From NCBI RefSeq assembly GCF_007197555.1, contig NZ_CP041614.1, positions 6,372,501 through 6,436,500 of the forward strand: DNA of 64,000 nucleotides, read 5' to 3'. This DNA comes from Shewanella psychropiezotolerans. Lineage in GTDB: Bacteria; Pseudomonadota; Gammaproteobacteria; Enterobacterales; Shewanellaceae. The notes beneath the pieces were generated by a model. That model saw nothing but the letters and a program-made list of their open reading frames with translations, had not been told where the DNA came from and did no database searches. Of this stretch, positions 9,276 to 19,593 are shown piece by piece. Position numbers and translations under genes: made by a program. Numbering within the stretch: the stretch's first letter is position 1; every line of letters begins with the position of its first letter.

Positions 9276-9611
9276 CTACATCATCAAAGCGTTAGCTTCG
9301 TAGATAATCCACACCGATAAGCCCACGACCATGACAATAATCAAGGCGGTGAATAGGAATGAGAATGTATTGATCTTGCCTTCTTTAGAGAAGTCCAAGT
9401 GCAGGAAGTACTTTAAATGCACCACTATCTGCACTATAGCCATCACCAACACTAAACCTAAGGTTATAGGCTTCTCGAAGTGATGTGTCATGACCGCCCA
9501 AAATGGAATGCCGGTTAAGATAACTGATAACACAAAGCCTACGAGATAAGATTTAACGCTAGCCATGAAATCATCTGAAGTAAGACTTTCACTTGTATGT
9601 GCTTGACTCAT
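9276..9611 (-). CDS. cyoD: Cytochrome bo3 ubiquinol oxidase subunit IV
   Basis: Small membrane subunit of the bo3 quinol oxidase, 111 residues with three hydrophobic helices and the family segment [11 protein letters not shown], then [14 protein letters not shown]. The ATG at 9611 is the right start because it overlaps the cyoC stop by one base (TGATG) and gives the usual length; the open frame runs further upstream into cyoC. Confidence 0.93.
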   Translation of the reverse strand: MSQAHTSESLTSDDFMASVKSYLVGFVLSVILTGIPFWAVMTHHFEKPITLGLVLVMAIVQIVVHLKYFLHLDFSKEGKINTFSFLFTALIIVMVVGLSVWIIYEANALMM

Positions 9612-10234
9612 CACAGCATCCCCAATAAATAAACCACGGTGAAGACACAGATCCAAACCACATCTAGGAAGTGCCAGAACAAGCTTAAGCAGCCCAAACG
9701 TGTGATGCTGCGGTTATTTAAACCCGACTTAGTGACTTCCAACATCATGATCGCCATCCAGATAAGTCCGGCAGTCACATGCAAACCATGCATGCCAACT
9801 AAGGTGAAGAAAGCAGTCAGGAAGGCACTACGCTGAGGTCCGTTACCATGTTCGATCAGATGATGGAACTCATAGATTTCCATGGAGATAAACGCACAAC
9901 CTAAGACAAAAGTGATCAACAACCAGATCAAGGTTGCAGCTCTCTTCTGGTGCTTAGCGCAAATTAATGCGAAGCCAAAGGTAATACTACTGATCAGCAG
10001 TGCAGCGGTTTCGATTGCGACGAAGTTCAATTCGAAAATATCTTTACCGGAAACACCGCCGTCGGTATTCATAAAGAGCACGGCATAGGTTGCGAAAACC
10101 GAAGCAAACAAGATGCAATCGGTCATCAGATAGATCCAAAAACCTAATAGCGTATTACCACTGGCATCATGATGTTCGTCATGATGCTCTTCAGCCTGTA
10201 CAACTTCTAAATCTGCTCGGATAGCAATACTCAT
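9611..10234 (-). CDS. cyoC: Cytochrome bo3 ubiquinol oxidase subunit III
   Basis: Membrane subunit III of the bo3 oxidase, 207 residues with five hydrophobic helices. The subunit III signature [14 protein letters not shown] and the C-terminal [17 protein letters not shown] are clear. The N-terminus carries a short His-rich stretch ([12 protein letters not shown]) that could bind metal. Its ATG overlaps the cyoB stop by four bases (ATGA). Confidence 0.95.
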   Translation of the reverse strand: MSIAIRADLEVVQAEEHHDEHHDASGNTLLGFWIYLMTDCILFASVFATYAVLFMNTDGGVSGKDIFELNFVAIETAALLISSITFGFALICAKHQKRAATLIWLLITFVLGCAFISMEIYEFHHLIEHGNGPQRSAFLTAFFTLVGMHGLHVTAGLIWMAIMMLEVTKSGLNNRSITRLGCLSLFWHFLDVVWICVFTVVYLLGML

Positions 10235-12216
10235 GTCAGCCCCCTTGCAACCTTATCTAAGTGCGCATTTTCAATTCTGGCAATTTCATCAGGTTGAACA
10301 TAATAATCATGGTCATTGCTATAGGCACGGAACAGGAACACCGCGAAGGCACCCAGCATTCCAGCGATAGCCAACCAAAGAATGTGCCAAATAGCGGCAA
10401 AACCAGCGGCCGTAATACCTAAGGCCATTAAGATACCGCTAGAGGTATTTTTAGGCATATGGATTGGCTGATAACTTTCATGACGCTGATAAGCCTCACC
10501 CTTCTCCTTCATGTCGGTAAAGGTGTCTATATCTGACACTTTAGGGAACTTAGCAAAGTTATAGAACTGAGGTGGTGATGAGGTTGACCACTCTAATGTA
10601 TGGCCATTCCATGGATCACCTGTGGTATCCAGGTTTTGCTCACGATCACGGAAACTCACATACAGTTGTACAAACTGCAATATCACGCCAGAGAAGATGA
10701 TAAAGACTCCCACCACAGAAACATAAAGCCAGAAATTCCAAGCCGGGTTATCAGTGTGGTTGACACGACGAGTCATACCTAAGAAGCCAAGCACATACAG
10801 AGGCATAAATGTAAAGTAGAAACCAACCAACCAACACCAGAATGCCGACTTACCTAAACGTTCATTAAGCTTGAAGCCCATGACTTTCGGGAACCAGTAA
10901 ACGAAGCCAGCGAAGTAACCAAATACCGCACCGCCTATGATGGTGTTATGGAAGTGAGCGACTAAGAACATACTGTTATGCAATACAAAATCAGCTCCCG
11001 GCAAGGCTAACAAGATGCCAGTCATACCACCTACGGTGAAAGTCGTCATAAAGCCTAAAGTCCACAACACAGGTGCAGTTAGTCGTAAACGACCACGATA
11101 GATAGTAAATAGCCAGTTGAATAACTTAACTCCGGTTGGCACAGCAATGACCATGGTCATCACACCAAAGAAGGCGTTAACGTTAGCACTCGACCCCATG
11201 GTGAAGAAGTGATGCAACCAGACAATAAAGCCTAAGATGGAGATGGCACCACTAGCCCAAACCATAGATGTATAGCCAAACAGACGCTTAGAAGTGAACG
11301 TCGAGATGATCTCGGAGAAAATACCAAAAGCTGGTAAAACTAGAATGTAAACTTCCGGATGACCCCAAGCCCAAAACAGATTGATGTACATCATGGCGTT
11401 ACCGCCACCATCATTGGTAAAGAAGTGGAAACCCAAATAACGATCTAAGGTCAACATGCCCAGCACAGCAGTTAAGATTGGGAAAGATGCCACAATCAGA
11501 ATGTTGGCCCAGGTACAAGTCCAGGTGAAGATAGGCATCTGCATCAACTTCATCCCAGGTGCACGCATCTTGAGCACTGTGGCGATAAAGTTAACCCCGG
11601 TTAAGGTCGTTCCTATCCCGGATATCTGCAAGGCCCAAATATAGTAATCTACTCCAACTCCGGGACTGAACGACAGCTCAGACAATGGCGGATAAGCTAC
11701 CCAGCCAGTCTTAGCGAATTCACCTAAGCCCAATGAGAGATTGATCAACAGGGCACCCGATGCGGTGAGCCAAAAGCTTAAGTTGTTCAGGAATGGGAAG
11801 GCAACATCGCGAGCACCAATCTGCAACGGCAACACTATGTTCATCAGGCCTATCATAAATGGCATAGCCATAAAGATAATCATGATGACTCCGTGAGCCG
11901 TGAAGATCTGGTCATAGTGCTCAGGCGGTAAATAACCCGCTGCGCCATTAGTGGCTAATGCTTGCTGTGTACGCATCATGATGGCATCAGAGAAGCCACG
12001 AATAAGCATCACCATTGCTAACACTATATACATGATACCTAAGCGTTTATGATCGACTGAGGTAAACCAGTCGTTCCATAACACGCCCCACTTTTTATTT
12101 TTAGTGATCAAAGCCACGATGATCATCCCTATCACAGCGACAGCCGCTAGGGTCACCATTATGATGGGTTCATCATATGGGATTGATTCTAATGTTAATT
12201 TTCCGAAAAAAGACAT
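10231..12216 (-). CDS. cyoB: Cytochrome bo3 ubiquinol oxidase subunit I
   Basis: Catalytic subunit carrying the low-spin heme, the heme-CuB site and the proton channels; it reduces oxygen and pumps protons. 661 residues, about 15 helices. Visible motifs: TAHGVIMI with a heme ligand His, [15 protein letters not shown] (CuB His and the D-channel Glu), the HH pair in WLHHFFTMG, and [11 protein letters not shown] with the heme ligands. The E in GHPEVY places it in the A1 heme-copper class. It starts two bases after cyoA ends. Confidence 0.97.
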   Translation of the reverse strand: MSFFGKLTLESIPYDEPIIMVTLAAVAVIGMIIVALITKNKKWGVLWNDWFTSVDHKRLGIMYIVLAMVMLIRGFSDAIMMRTQQALATNGAAGYLPPEHYDQIFTAHGVIMIIFMAMPFMIGLMNIVLPLQIGARDVAFPFLNNLSFWLTASGALLINLSLGLGEFAKTGWVAYPPLSELSFSPGVGVDYYIWALQISGIGTTLTGVNFIATVLKMRAPGMKLMQMPIFTWTCTWANILIVASFPILTAVLGMLTLDRYLGFHFFTNDGGGNAMMYINLFWAWGHPEVYILVLPAFGIFSEIISTFTSKRLFGYTSMVWASGAISILGFIVWLHHFFTMGSSANVNAFFGVMTMVIAVPTGVKLFNWLFTIYRGRLRLTAPVLWTLGFMTTFTVGGMTGILLALPGADFVLHNSMFLVAHFHNTIIGGAVFGYFAGFVYWFPKVMGFKLNERLGKSAFWCWLVGFYFTFMPLYVLGFLGMTRRVNHTDNPAWNFWLYVSVVGVFIIFSGVILQFVQLYVSFRDREQNLDTTGDPWNGHTLEWSTSSPPQFYNFAKFPKVSDIDTFTDMKEKGEAYQRHESYQPIHMPKNTSSGILMALGITAAGFAAIWHILWLAIAGMLGAFAVFLFRAYSNDHDYYVQPDEIARIENAHLDKVARGLT

Positions 12217-12218
12217 GA

Positions 12219-13121
12219 TTACTCCGCCCCCTCATTTTTAGAGGATGAATGTCCAGAATGATGTGACATGTCCATATCCATATCGTGATGCATATACTGC
12301 ATAACGATATGATTAAACATACCCTTGCTCACTGAGCCGTAATATTCGACAGGATTATTCTTACTTTCCTCAGCGAGTTGCTGATAACTTTGGGGATCGA
12401 GTCTCTTTCCCTGCTGTTTAAGCTTGGCTACCCAGACATCGAAGTCTTTAGCTGTCGGTGTAGCAATAGCTTTAAATTTCATATCAGCAAATCCAGCACC
12501 ACTATAATTAGCCGAAATGCCATCGAAGGTACCAGGTTCATTGGCAATCAGATGTAACTGAGTCGCCATGCCAGCCATAGAGTAAATTTGGCTGCCTAAC
12601 TGAGGAATGAAGAATGAATTCATTGCCGTATCTGAAGTGATTTTAAAATTAATCGGTACATTGGCAGGAAAAGCCACTTCATTAACCGAGGCAACACCCA
12701 ACTCAGGATAGATAAACAGCCATTTCCAATTGAGAGAAACGACTTCAACCGTGATAGGTGTAGCTTCATGATCTAACGGCTTATAAGGATCCAGATCATG
12801 AGTAGAGGTCCAGGTAATGACTCCTAATATAATGACAATAATAATAGGTACCACCCAGACAACGATTTCAATCGTTTTCGAGTGCGCCCATTTCGGCGCA
12901 TAAATTTCGTGATCACGACCATCCCTATATTTCCATGCAAAATATAACGTCATGAAAATAACTGGGATAACGACAATCAGCATCAAGAGAGTGGCCACAA
13001 TGATGAGATGTTTCTCATCTATGCCAATTTGCCCCTTGGGATCCAGCACACCGCCTTCACAACCAGCCAGCATAAATGTCAATGCGGCCAGTGCTGCTTT
13101 ACTTAAATTTCTAATTAACAA
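12219..13121 (-). CDS. cyoA: Cytochrome bo3 ubiquinol oxidase subunit II
   Basis: Subunit II of the quinol oxidase: a lipoprotein signal (LTFMLAGC, lipid on Cys21), two membrane helices, and a periplasmic cupredoxin-like domain. The CuA ligands of cytochrome c oxidases are absent, as expected for a quinol oxidase. The C-terminal tail is unusually rich in His and Met ([20 protein letters not shown]), suggesting copper or other metal binding. The start is a TTG at 13121 with GAGG 9 bases upstream. First gene of cyoABCDE; the promoter must lie in 13122-13300, where I see no certain operator. Confidence 0.95.
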   Translation of the reverse strand: MLIRNLSKAALAALTFMLAGCEGGVLDPKGQIGIDEKHLIIVATLLMLIVVIPVIFMTLYFAWKYRDGRDHEIYAPKWAHSKTIEIVVWVVPIIIVIILGVITWTSTHDLDPYKPLDHEATPITVEVVSLNWKWLFIYPELGVASVNEVAFPANVPINFKITSDTAMNSFFIPQLGSQIYSMAGMATQLHLIANEPGTFDGISANYSGAGFADMKFKAIATPTAKDFDVWVAKLKQQGKRLDPQSYQQLAEESKNNPVEYYGSVSKGMFNHIVMQYMHHDMDMDMSHHSGHSSSKNEGAE

Positions 13122-13307
13122 AGGAAGATTCCTCTAACCTTAATAGTTTACGACTCAATCCATAGATATTGGGTAGCCGTACAGTAGTGGCTTAACGCAG
13201 ATAAAACAGACAGGAAGTCCATAAGAGTCCAACCTAAGTCGGCTCAATCGGTAATTCAAAGATCTGCTTTAATTAGCAAATAGCTAAATTTTGAACGAGA
13301 AAGATAA

Positions 13308-13844
13308 GTTTATGCTGGAGGGGCGCGGCAACCGTGTGCCGTGTGCTCGATGGAGCTTAGTTCTGGAGAAGATAATACAGGGAAGGAGTTACTTAAACCT
13401 AAGCTGTTAAGGTATTTGAAAATAAGGTGGATTAATCGCCACAAAATCTCAATGACTAAGGGATTTATCAAGAGACTAAATAAGCTCACCCCCAAGCATT
13501 CGGCAAACAAACCATCACTCAAAGCCACCAATTCGCTGATATCGACATAGCCACCAACAGACACAGATAAACCGTCAGACAGAGACAGCAAAAACACTGA
13601 CCCTAGAAATAGAGTTAAGTTTGGCTTACCTATATTGGAAAACCTTGCTGCTGAGTTCAACTTTTCAACAAGGAATTGGCAAAGAGTCAATTTCAATGAA
13701 CGCGTCCGACTGGGCTTAAAATCGTTAAATAGATCGAATAAAAAATATTCAGAACGTGATGTGAAGCGGAGAATAGCAAGAAGAGGCTATCGAATGAAAG
13801 CAAATCCCGCTGATAAAGCTGACTTAATATTAAATAAACCTTAA
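13308..13844 (+). pseudogene. Possible decayed gene with an in-frame stop
   Basis: In the 950-base gap between cyoA and glmS one plus-strand frame stays open from 13308 to 13844 except for a single TAG at 13548-13550. The part after the stop codes a basic segment ending in KRRIARRGYRMKANPADKAD. There is no convincing ATG at the left end (a GTG at 13341 and an ATG at 13350 are candidates) and I recognise no family. It may be a gene fragment or chance; the rest of the gap to 14015 holds nothing I can name. Confidence 0.25.
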
Positions 13845-14015
13845 TTAAAACACAAAGAGCACACAGTCAACTCAAATTTAACCAAAAACAAACAAATTGA
13901 ACCCGCAAAATAAGTAAAACTGTGACGATACACATATATTAAAACTGACTTAAGGTGACCACAACCGCCTTTAGTCAACGCTTTTTAGCCGAATAATCTA
14001 GTCAGTGATAAAACC

Positions 14016-14043
14016 AAAAAAACCGCCATTTAGGCGGTTTTTT
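14016..14043 (-). terminator. Rho-independent terminator after glmS
   Basis: Stem AAAACCGCC / GGCGGTTTT with a 5-base loop and A/T runs on both sides, 28 bases past the glmS stop. The symmetry allows termination in both directions. Confidence 0.85.
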
Positions 14044-14070
14044 ATGATGCTACTAGAGAAAAATCACTCG

Positions 14071-15900
14071 TTATTCAACCGTCACAGACTTCGCCAAATT
14101 ACGCGGTTGGTCAACGTCGGTTCCTTTGATTAGGGCAACATGATACGAGAGTAACTGCATTGGGATAGTATAGATAAGCGCTGCCATAAACTCATCACAG
14201 TGAGGCACAGGAATCACCTTCATGGTGTCATCAGATTTGAACTCAGCGTCTACATCGGCAAACACATACATCAGACCGCCACGAGCACGCACCTCTTCGA
14301 CATTCGACTTAAGCTTTTCTAGTAGTTCATTATTAGGTGCAACCACTATCACTGGCATATCGGCGTCGATAAGCGCCAATGGGCCATGTTTCAGCTCACC
14401 CGATGCATAAGCTTCGGCGTGAATATAGGAGATTTCTTTGAGCTTGAGCGCCCCTTCCATGGCTATGGGGTACTGATCGCCGCGGCCAAGGAAGAGTGCA
14501 TGGTGCTTGTCGGCAAAATCTTCGGCCAGCTCGGCAATTGCAGTATCTAGCCCAAGTGCTTGTTCTACTTTCGCAGGCATAGACTGCAGGCTCTGAGTTA
14601 TCTTAGCCTGAATATCATCGGACATACCATTATGACGTCCGATAACGGCCGTTAGCATAAGCAAACCGGCTAACTGAACCGTGAAGGCCTTAGTCGAGGC
14701 AACACCAATCTCGGCGCCCGCTTTCATCATATAAGCCATATCAGACTCACGTACCAGAGACGATCCGGCGGAGTTACATATGGTCATGGTGGCCTTGTAA
14801 CCCATCTCTTTCGCCAGACGTAGCGCGGCTAAGGTATCAGCCGTCTCACCAGACTGAGAGATGGTCACCAACAAGCTGTTAGGGAACATGTGCGACTTGC
14901 GGTAACGGAACTCGGAAGCAATTTCCACATTACATGAAACACCGGCCCAATCTTCTAACCAGTAACGTGCGGCCATACCGGCATGATAACTAGTACCACA
15001 GGCGATGATCTGCACATGCTTAATATCTTTAAGGAACTCGGCGGCATTGTCACCGAAGGCAGTATCTAATACCTGCTTATTGGCGATACGTCCTTCTATG
15101 GTGCGACTCAAGGCCAGTGGCTGCTCATAGATCTCCTTGAGCATATAGTGACGGTATTCGCCCTTATCACCAGCATCATGGGTCACTTCAGACTCTTTAA
15201 CCTCGCGCTCAACCGCATTACCGTCGATATCATAGATATCTACACTGCGACGAGTCACTTCGGCAACATCTCCCTCTTCGAGGAATGAGAAAGAGCGGGT
15301 AACAGGAAGTAGTGCCAGCTGATCCGAGGCGACAAAGTTCTCACCTAAGCCATAACCGATAACCAAGGGGCTACCCGAGCGAGCGACAATCATGCGGTCA
15401 CTGTCACGGCGATCGATAACCACAGTGCCATAGGCGCCTTCCAACTGTTTAACCGTGACCTGAACCGCTGCCAGTAGAGTCTTATGTGACTTAAGCTCGT
15501 GATGAACCAGGTGACAGATAACTTCGGTATCAGTATCTGAGGCGAAGCTATAACCTAAGCCTTTTAGCATCTCGCGCAGCTTGTGGTGATTTTCTATGAT
15601 GCCATTATGAACAACCGCAATATCACCTTGTGATTGATGAGGGTGTGCATTGCGTTCACTGGGCTCACCATGAGTAGCCCAACGAGTGTGAGCGATACCG
15701 GTTCCGCCGCTTAAAGGCGCAGCCTCTAGTGCGCTAGATAGTTCCTGAACCTTACCCACACGGCGAGTACTCGTTAACTCTGCATTGTTAATTACCGCAA
15801 CACCTGCCGAATCATAGCCGCGATACTCTAAACGACGTAAACCTTCGACTAGTATTTCAGCCACATCTCTTTGCGCTACCGCGCCAACAATTCCGCACAT
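14071..15900 (-). CDS. glmS: Glutamine-fructose-6-phosphate aminotransferase (isomerizing)
   Basis: Makes glucosamine-6-phosphate from fructose-6-phosphate and glutamine, the first step to UDP-GlcNAc for peptidoglycan and LPS. 609 residues: the N-terminal glutamine amidotransferase domain starts with the catalytic Cys after Met (MCGIVGAV) and contains [16 protein letters not shown]; two SIS sugar-isomerase domains follow ([36 protein letters not shown]), and the protein ends in [11 protein letters not shown] as usual. A DeoR-type regulator lies 52 bases upstream on the same strand. No glmS ribozyme is visible in that gap. Confidence 0.97.
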   Translation of the reverse strand: MCGIVGAVAQRDVAEILVEGLRRLEYRGYDSAGVAVINNAELTSTRRVGKVQELSSALEAAPLSGGTGIAHTRWATHGEPSERNAHPHQSQGDIAVVHNGIIENHHKLREMLKGLGYSFASDTDTEVICHLVHHELKSHKTLLAAVQVTVKQLEGAYGTVVIDRRDSDRMIVARSGSPLVIGYGLGENFVASDQLALLPVTRSFSFLEEGDVAEVTRRSVDIYDIDGNAVEREVKESEVTHDAGDKGEYRHYMLKEIYEQPLALSRTIEGRIANKQVLDTAFGDNAAEFLKDIKHVQIIACGTSYHAGMAARYWLEDWAGVSCNVEIASEFRYRKSHMFPNSLLVTISQSGETADTLAALRLAKEMGYKATMTICNSAGSSLVRESDMAYMMKAGAEIGVASTKAFTVQLAGLLMLTAVIGRHNGMSDDIQAKITQSLQSMPAKVEQALGLDTAIAELAEDFADKHHALFLGRGDQYPIAMEGALKLKEISYIHAEAYASGELKHGPLALIDADMPVIVVAPNNELLEKLKSNVEEVRARGGLMYVFADVDAEFKSDDTMKVIPVPHCDEFMAALIYTIPMQLLSYHVALIKGTDVDQPRNLAKSVTVE

Positions 15901-15952
15901 ATTAATACCTAAAGTGTTATATAAATTGAAAAGTTAAAATCGAAAATTTGGA

Positions 15953-16723
15953 TTAGTTTGAATAAGGCGCGACGATCACACGTACGCCTTGCTCGGAAAT
16001 TTTTTCAGCTGCCTCATCGGGAAGTTTATCATCTGTGACTATGACGCTGATATCACCCCAGGGCAGCTCAAGATTTGGAATGCGTCTGCCTATCTTATCG
16101 GACTCAAGCATAACGATGACTTCACGGGAAACTTCGGCCATCACCTTACTAAGCCCAGTTAACTCATTGAAAGTCGTGGTCCCACGCTCGATATCTATAC
16201 CATCGGCACCGATAAAGAGTTGATCGAAGTTATAGGAGCGTAATACCTGTTCGGCAACCTGGCCCTGAAAAGATTCAGAATGAGGATCCCAGGTTCCGCC
16301 CGTCATCAAGAGCGTCGGCTCATGCTCTAACTCGTGGATAGCACAGGCAAGTTGCAGGGCATTAGTCATCACCACCAAACCTCGTTTGCTGCCTAGCTCT
16401 TGAACTAGACCCGAGGTAGTACTACCGCTATCTATGATAATGCGATTGTGATCTTTAATCAGTCTGGCTGCCGCCTTAGCAATACTCTGCTTGTTCATGG
16501 ATATCGATTCGGTAGCAACTTGAGTCATCTCTCTAGGAACCGAAACGGCACCACCATAGCGACGTAGTAACAGGCCCGTTTTTTCTAATACGCTGAGATC
16601 TTTACGAATAGTGACTTCAGACGTTTCGAAACGTAATGCCAGCTCATCGACACTCACCTCACCATTCTCATTTAAGAGGGTGATTATGGTATGACGTCGC
16701 TGCTGAGTATTACGTTTAGTCAT
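15953..16723 (-). CDS. DeoR/GlpR-family transcriptional regulator upstream of glmS
   Basis: Sugar-phosphate-responsive DNA-binding protein of 256 residues. The N-terminal DeoR helix-turn-helix is clear (RRHTIITLLNENGEVSVDEL, then FETSEVTIRKDLSVLEKTGL), and the effector domain has the family patterns IDSGSTTSGL and GADGIDIERG. The start is the ATG at 16723; the frame is open further upstream but the added residues fall outside the family. Its position immediately before glmS suggests it controls amino-sugar synthesis or use. It is probably co-transcribed with glmS, and an inverted repeat just upstream suggests autoregulation. Confidence 0.9.
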   Translation of the reverse strand: MTKRNTQQRRHTIITLLNENGEVSVDELALRFETSEVTIRKDLSVLEKTGLLLRRYGGAVSVPREMTQVATESISMNKQSIAKAAARLIKDHNRIIIDSGSTTSGLVQELGSKRGLVVMTNALQLACAIHELEHEPTLLMTGGTWDPHSESFQGQVAEQVLRSYNFDQLFIGADGIDIERGTTTFNELTGLSKVMAEVSREVIVMLESDKIGRRIPNLELPWGDISVIVTDDKLPDEAAEKISEQGVRVIVAPYSN

Positions 16724-16738
16724 TAAAGTTTCACTTAA

Positions 16739-16775
16739 GTTTCGTTTCGAAAGCAGGATTATAGACAAACGAAAC
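16739..16775. promoter_or_regulatory. Candidate operator of the DeoR-type regulator
   Basis: Perfect 9-bp inverted repeat GTTTCGTTT (16739-16747) and AAACGAAAC (16767-16775), 16 to 52 bases before the regulator ATG. TTTCG-type repeats are typical DeoR-family targets. A TTTCGAAA palindrome lies inside the left arm. Confidence 0.5.
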
Positions 16776-16860
16776 ATATTTGCAATTAATTAGACAAATT
16801 ATAGTCAACTAATTCGATTGTATTTTATTCATAACTGATGCTCGAAAGCCCCATAAATGA

Positions 16861-16884
16861 AAAAGGCAGCCACTTGGCTGCCTT
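16861..16884 (-). terminator. Terminator after the TonB-dependent receptor gene
   Basis: Stem AAGGCAGCC / GGCTGCCTT with a 4-base loop; the minus-strand side ends in a U-tract. It separates the receptor from the DeoR-glmS unit. Confidence 0.8.
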
Positions 16885-16918
16885 CCTATTAAATGTAAGC
16901 TTAGCGTTTACGTTAGAA

Positions 16919-19066
16919 TTAGAACTTAGCTTCTAACGCCAGACCGAAGTGACGTCCCTCGCCAACAGTTACATCGGTAGTTGTACCGCCGGCCAGATAT
17001 TCTTCATCGAATAGATTCTTAACATTTAAGCGAACACTGACATCGCTGCCCATCACATCCATGGTGTATGCTGCGCCCATGTCGAAACGTACGTAACCAT
17101 CTTTAGTCACTGTATTGCTTGTATTAGCGAAACGCTCACCCACATAGATGGCACCGAAGTTAAGTGCCAGGTTATCTGTCATCTCATAACGGGTCCAGAT
17201 GTTAGCCGACCATTCAGGGGCATCGACCGGAGTCATGCCATCTAAGTTTTTCTTATCGCTGGTGCTTGTGACGTACTCAGCATCTAGATACATCATAGAA
17301 CCTGTCATAAACCAGTTATCACTGACCTGACCTTGAGCGCCCATCTCAAAACCTTTATGACGTTGCTCACCTTCCTGAGTAGTCATGTAGATATTACCTT
17401 CAGGATCAGGGGTTTCAAGTTCCTGCTGAACCGTAACATTTGATACCGTGATATCAAATATAGCACCAGTTAGTAATAGGCTACCGTCAAACAACTCCCA
17501 CTTAGTACCGATCTCATACTGTTCACCGTATTCAGGGTCAAGATTCATACCATTGCTAGCATCTTCATCGTTGTTAACGATACCCTGCGGGGTGAAACTC
17601 TTAGAGTAATTGACATAGATGCTGCCGTTTGCCGCCGGCGAATAGATAACACCAAACTTAGGTGATACGGCGTAGCTATTGTTACCAGCCCCCTCTTTCT
17701 TCTGCTCGTCATAGCGAACACCTGCCAATACCTGCCACTCATCATTAATGGTGATCAAATCCTGAATATAGAAACCATAATGCTTGTATTCGCTCTCGTA
17801 AAGAGTCTCATCATTATTGTAATCAAGATCCGGCTTAGGCAATGGTTGCCCTGGCATAACAAGTTGTTTCTTCGCACCAGAATCTTTTAGCTGACCATAA
17901 TAGTAATCCAACATGTTAGCGCCAATCAGGAATTGGTGATCTAGCCCACCAGTAGAGAAATTACCGACAAAGTCGACGTAACCTGTCTTGTGCTGCCAAT
18001 CATCGTAACGATCGAATGGGCTCACATAATAACCATCGGTAAATGGATCTTCTGAACCACTCATTAATGATGGAGAGGAATCCAGACGCTGGCGATTAAA
18101 CTGCTGCTCGTTATAACCCGCTTTAATTTTCCAATCATCACTGATGAAGTAAGTGATATCCGCGCCCATATTAGTGATGGTGTTATCGGTAAAGGCCCAA
18201 GGCTGATCCCAAATGATATCTTCGCCGCCGATCAAATCACCGCTGCTATCTAACCAACCACCGCGGTCGATACCTGTCTTATCTTGGGTGTGATCGTATT
18301 TAAGTGATAACAAAAGATCGTCGGTAATATCAAATTCAAGGTTCAGATATCCTAACCAGCGATCACGCTCCTGGTTAGTGCCATCTTGGTACTCTCTCCA
18401 ATAGGTAGAGTCCTGCTTGACCAATACTGTACGATAACGAATGGTCTCAGCTTCATTAATTGCGCCACCGGCATCTAGCTGAAAACGGGTTGAGCCATGC
18501 TCATCGGTATCGAAACCAAGGTCGAAAACAGTGTCATAGGTAGGCTTCTTAGTGACCATATTAATCAAGCCACCAGGACCCGACTGACCATAAAGCATGC
18601 TAGATGGACCTTTTAGTACTTCGACCTGCTGCAGGGTCTCGATAGGCTGTACATAGTGAGACCACTGCTGCTGACCATTAATCAAGTAACCTGAACCTGA
18701 AGAAAGTTCGAAACCACGAATACTGAACACCTGACGGTTCCACTTCTCAGAACCGCCTGTGACACTAGAATCGTTTACCAATACTTCAGATAAGTTTGTA
18801 GCTAGCTGTTCGTCGGTAATAAAATCAGGAATAACCGCTACAGACTGTGGGGTGTCCATAAGGCTTATGTCGCCACGCATGGCGCCGGAAGCGCTGCCAA
18901 CTTTGTAGTCATTGAAGCTACGACCCGTCACCGAGATACGCTCTATATTTGTGCTAGAGACTGCTTCAGTCTTGGTCTCATCGGCAACAGCTGGGGCAAG
19001 AGCTAGAGCAGAGACAACTGCTACACAAATAGGTGAGACTTTAAAAGAACGAGAAAGTAGTGACAT
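16919..19066 (-). CDS. TonB-dependent siderophore receptor
   Basis: Outer-membrane receptor that imports a ferric siderophore with TonB energy. 715 residues: signal peptide (about residues 1-29, cut near ALAPAVADE), a TonB box-like segment (IERISVTG), a plug domain with GDISLMDTPQSVAVIP, IRGFELSSGSGYLING and VEVLKGPSSMLYGQSGPGG, then a 22-strand barrel ending in terminal Phe (EAKF). The plug patterns resemble the hydroxamate receptors FhuA/FoxA; the substrate itself cannot be read. The ATG at 19066 is chosen for its GAGG six bases upstream. A Fur box lies in the promoter. Confidence 0.92.
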   Translation of the reverse strand: MSLLSRSFKVSPICVAVVSALALAPAVADETKTEAVSSTNIERISVTGRSFNDYKVGSASGAMRGDISLMDTPQSVAVIPDFITDEQLATNLSEVLVNDSSVTGGSEKWNRQVFSIRGFELSSGSGYLINGQQQWSHYVQPIETLQQVEVLKGPSSMLYGQSGPGGLINMVTKKPTYDTVFDLGFDTDEHGSTRFQLDAGGAINEAETIRYRTVLVKQDSTYWREYQDGTNQERDRWLGYLNLEFDITDDLLLSLKYDHTQDKTGIDRGGWLDSSGDLIGGEDIIWDQPWAFTDNTITNMGADITYFISDDWKIKAGYNEQQFNRQRLDSSPSLMSGSEDPFTDGYYVSPFDRYDDWQHKTGYVDFVGNFSTGGLDHQFLIGANMLDYYYGQLKDSGAKKQLVMPGQPLPKPDLDYNNDETLYESEYKHYGFYIQDLITINDEWQVLAGVRYDEQKKEGAGNNSYAVSPKFGVIYSPAANGSIYVNYSKSFTPQGIVNNDEDASNGMNLDPEYGEQYEIGTKWELFDGSLLLTGAIFDITVSNVTVQQELETPDPEGNIYMTTQEGEQRHKGFEMGAQGQVSDNWFMTGSMMYLDAEYVTSTSDKKNLDGMTPVDAPEWSANIWTRYEMTDNLALNFGAIYVGERFANTSNTVTKDGYVRFDMGAAYTMDVMGSDVSVRLNVKNLFDEEYLAGGTTTDVTVGEGRHFGLALEAKF

Positions 19067-19110
19067 GGCCAACCTCAAAATGGATATCAAACAAAGTTGG
19101 CAGCAATATA

Positions 19111-19129
19111 AATGAGAATTATTTTTATT
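19111..19129 (-). promoter_or_regulatory. Fur box upstream of the siderophore receptor
   Basis: AATGAGAATTATTTTTATT agrees with the symmetrical Fur pattern AATGATAATnATTATCATT at nearly all positions. It sits 45-63 bases before the receptor ATG, as expected for iron repression. Confidence 0.75.
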
Positions 19130-19281
19130 TAAGTTTCTTTACACGTATTTACATTACAACTTGATGCAGCTCAAACAATTGAGAAACAAAAGATATAAAA
19201 ATTAAAAACACAACAAAAGCATCGCTTTGTATCACGACGAGCTAAGTCATTTAACTAAAATTAAATAGCCGTAAAACAAAA

Positions 19282-19569
19282 AAGCGACCCAAATACCATT
19301 CCGTATAAGTATCTGATAATTCAGCGGGAGTTCAAAGCACTGTAGGCAAGGCGAATATTTGAAGCTAATAGTTATTCTATATCGAAAACATTCAACGTAG
19401 CATAAAGGGCTTTGAAACCCGCACTGCGTGAGTGCTCTCAGTGTTTCCACTTCTGCGTTACATTGACTTAAAAGGGAATAACCATTTCCTCATCAATGTG
19501 CCTTGAATTGAAAAAACTGAGAGTCTCTGAACTGACCAGATACTTATATGGAATGGTATTAGGTCGCTT
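19282..19569 (-). terminator. glmU terminator split by a MITE-like element
   Basis: AAGCGACC (19282-19289) and GGTCGCTT (19562-19569) are perfect reverse complements lying on the two sides of the 267-bp element, with the A-run on the left giving a U-tract for minus-strand transcription from glmU. Without the element they form an ordinary short-loop terminator. Confidence 0.65.
19293..19559. repeat. MITE-like 267-bp element, copy 2
   Basis: Same length and orientation as the copy at 7934-8200, with scattered substitutions, one base inserted near 19430 and one base lost in the A-run near 19516. The ends ATACCATTCC and GGAATGGTAT are inverted. It sits in the loop of the glmU terminator. Short open frames across it are not conserved between the copies and are not genes. 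Confidence 0.85.
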
Positions 19570-19593
19570 GTTAATACTCGTGTTTTAGGTTCT

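Noticed and set aside
13310..13696. Minus-strand open frame of 128 codons between cyoA and glmS
   Set aside because: No RBS, no family resemblance, and it lies opposite a frame that looks more like decayed coding sequence.
15901..15952. glmS ribozyme upstream of glmS
   Set aside because: The gap is only 52 bases and follows the regulator gene directly; there is no room for the ribozyme fold.
19247..19450. Open frame inside the MITE-like element
   Set aside because: Not kept open in the other copy, so not a gene carried by the element.
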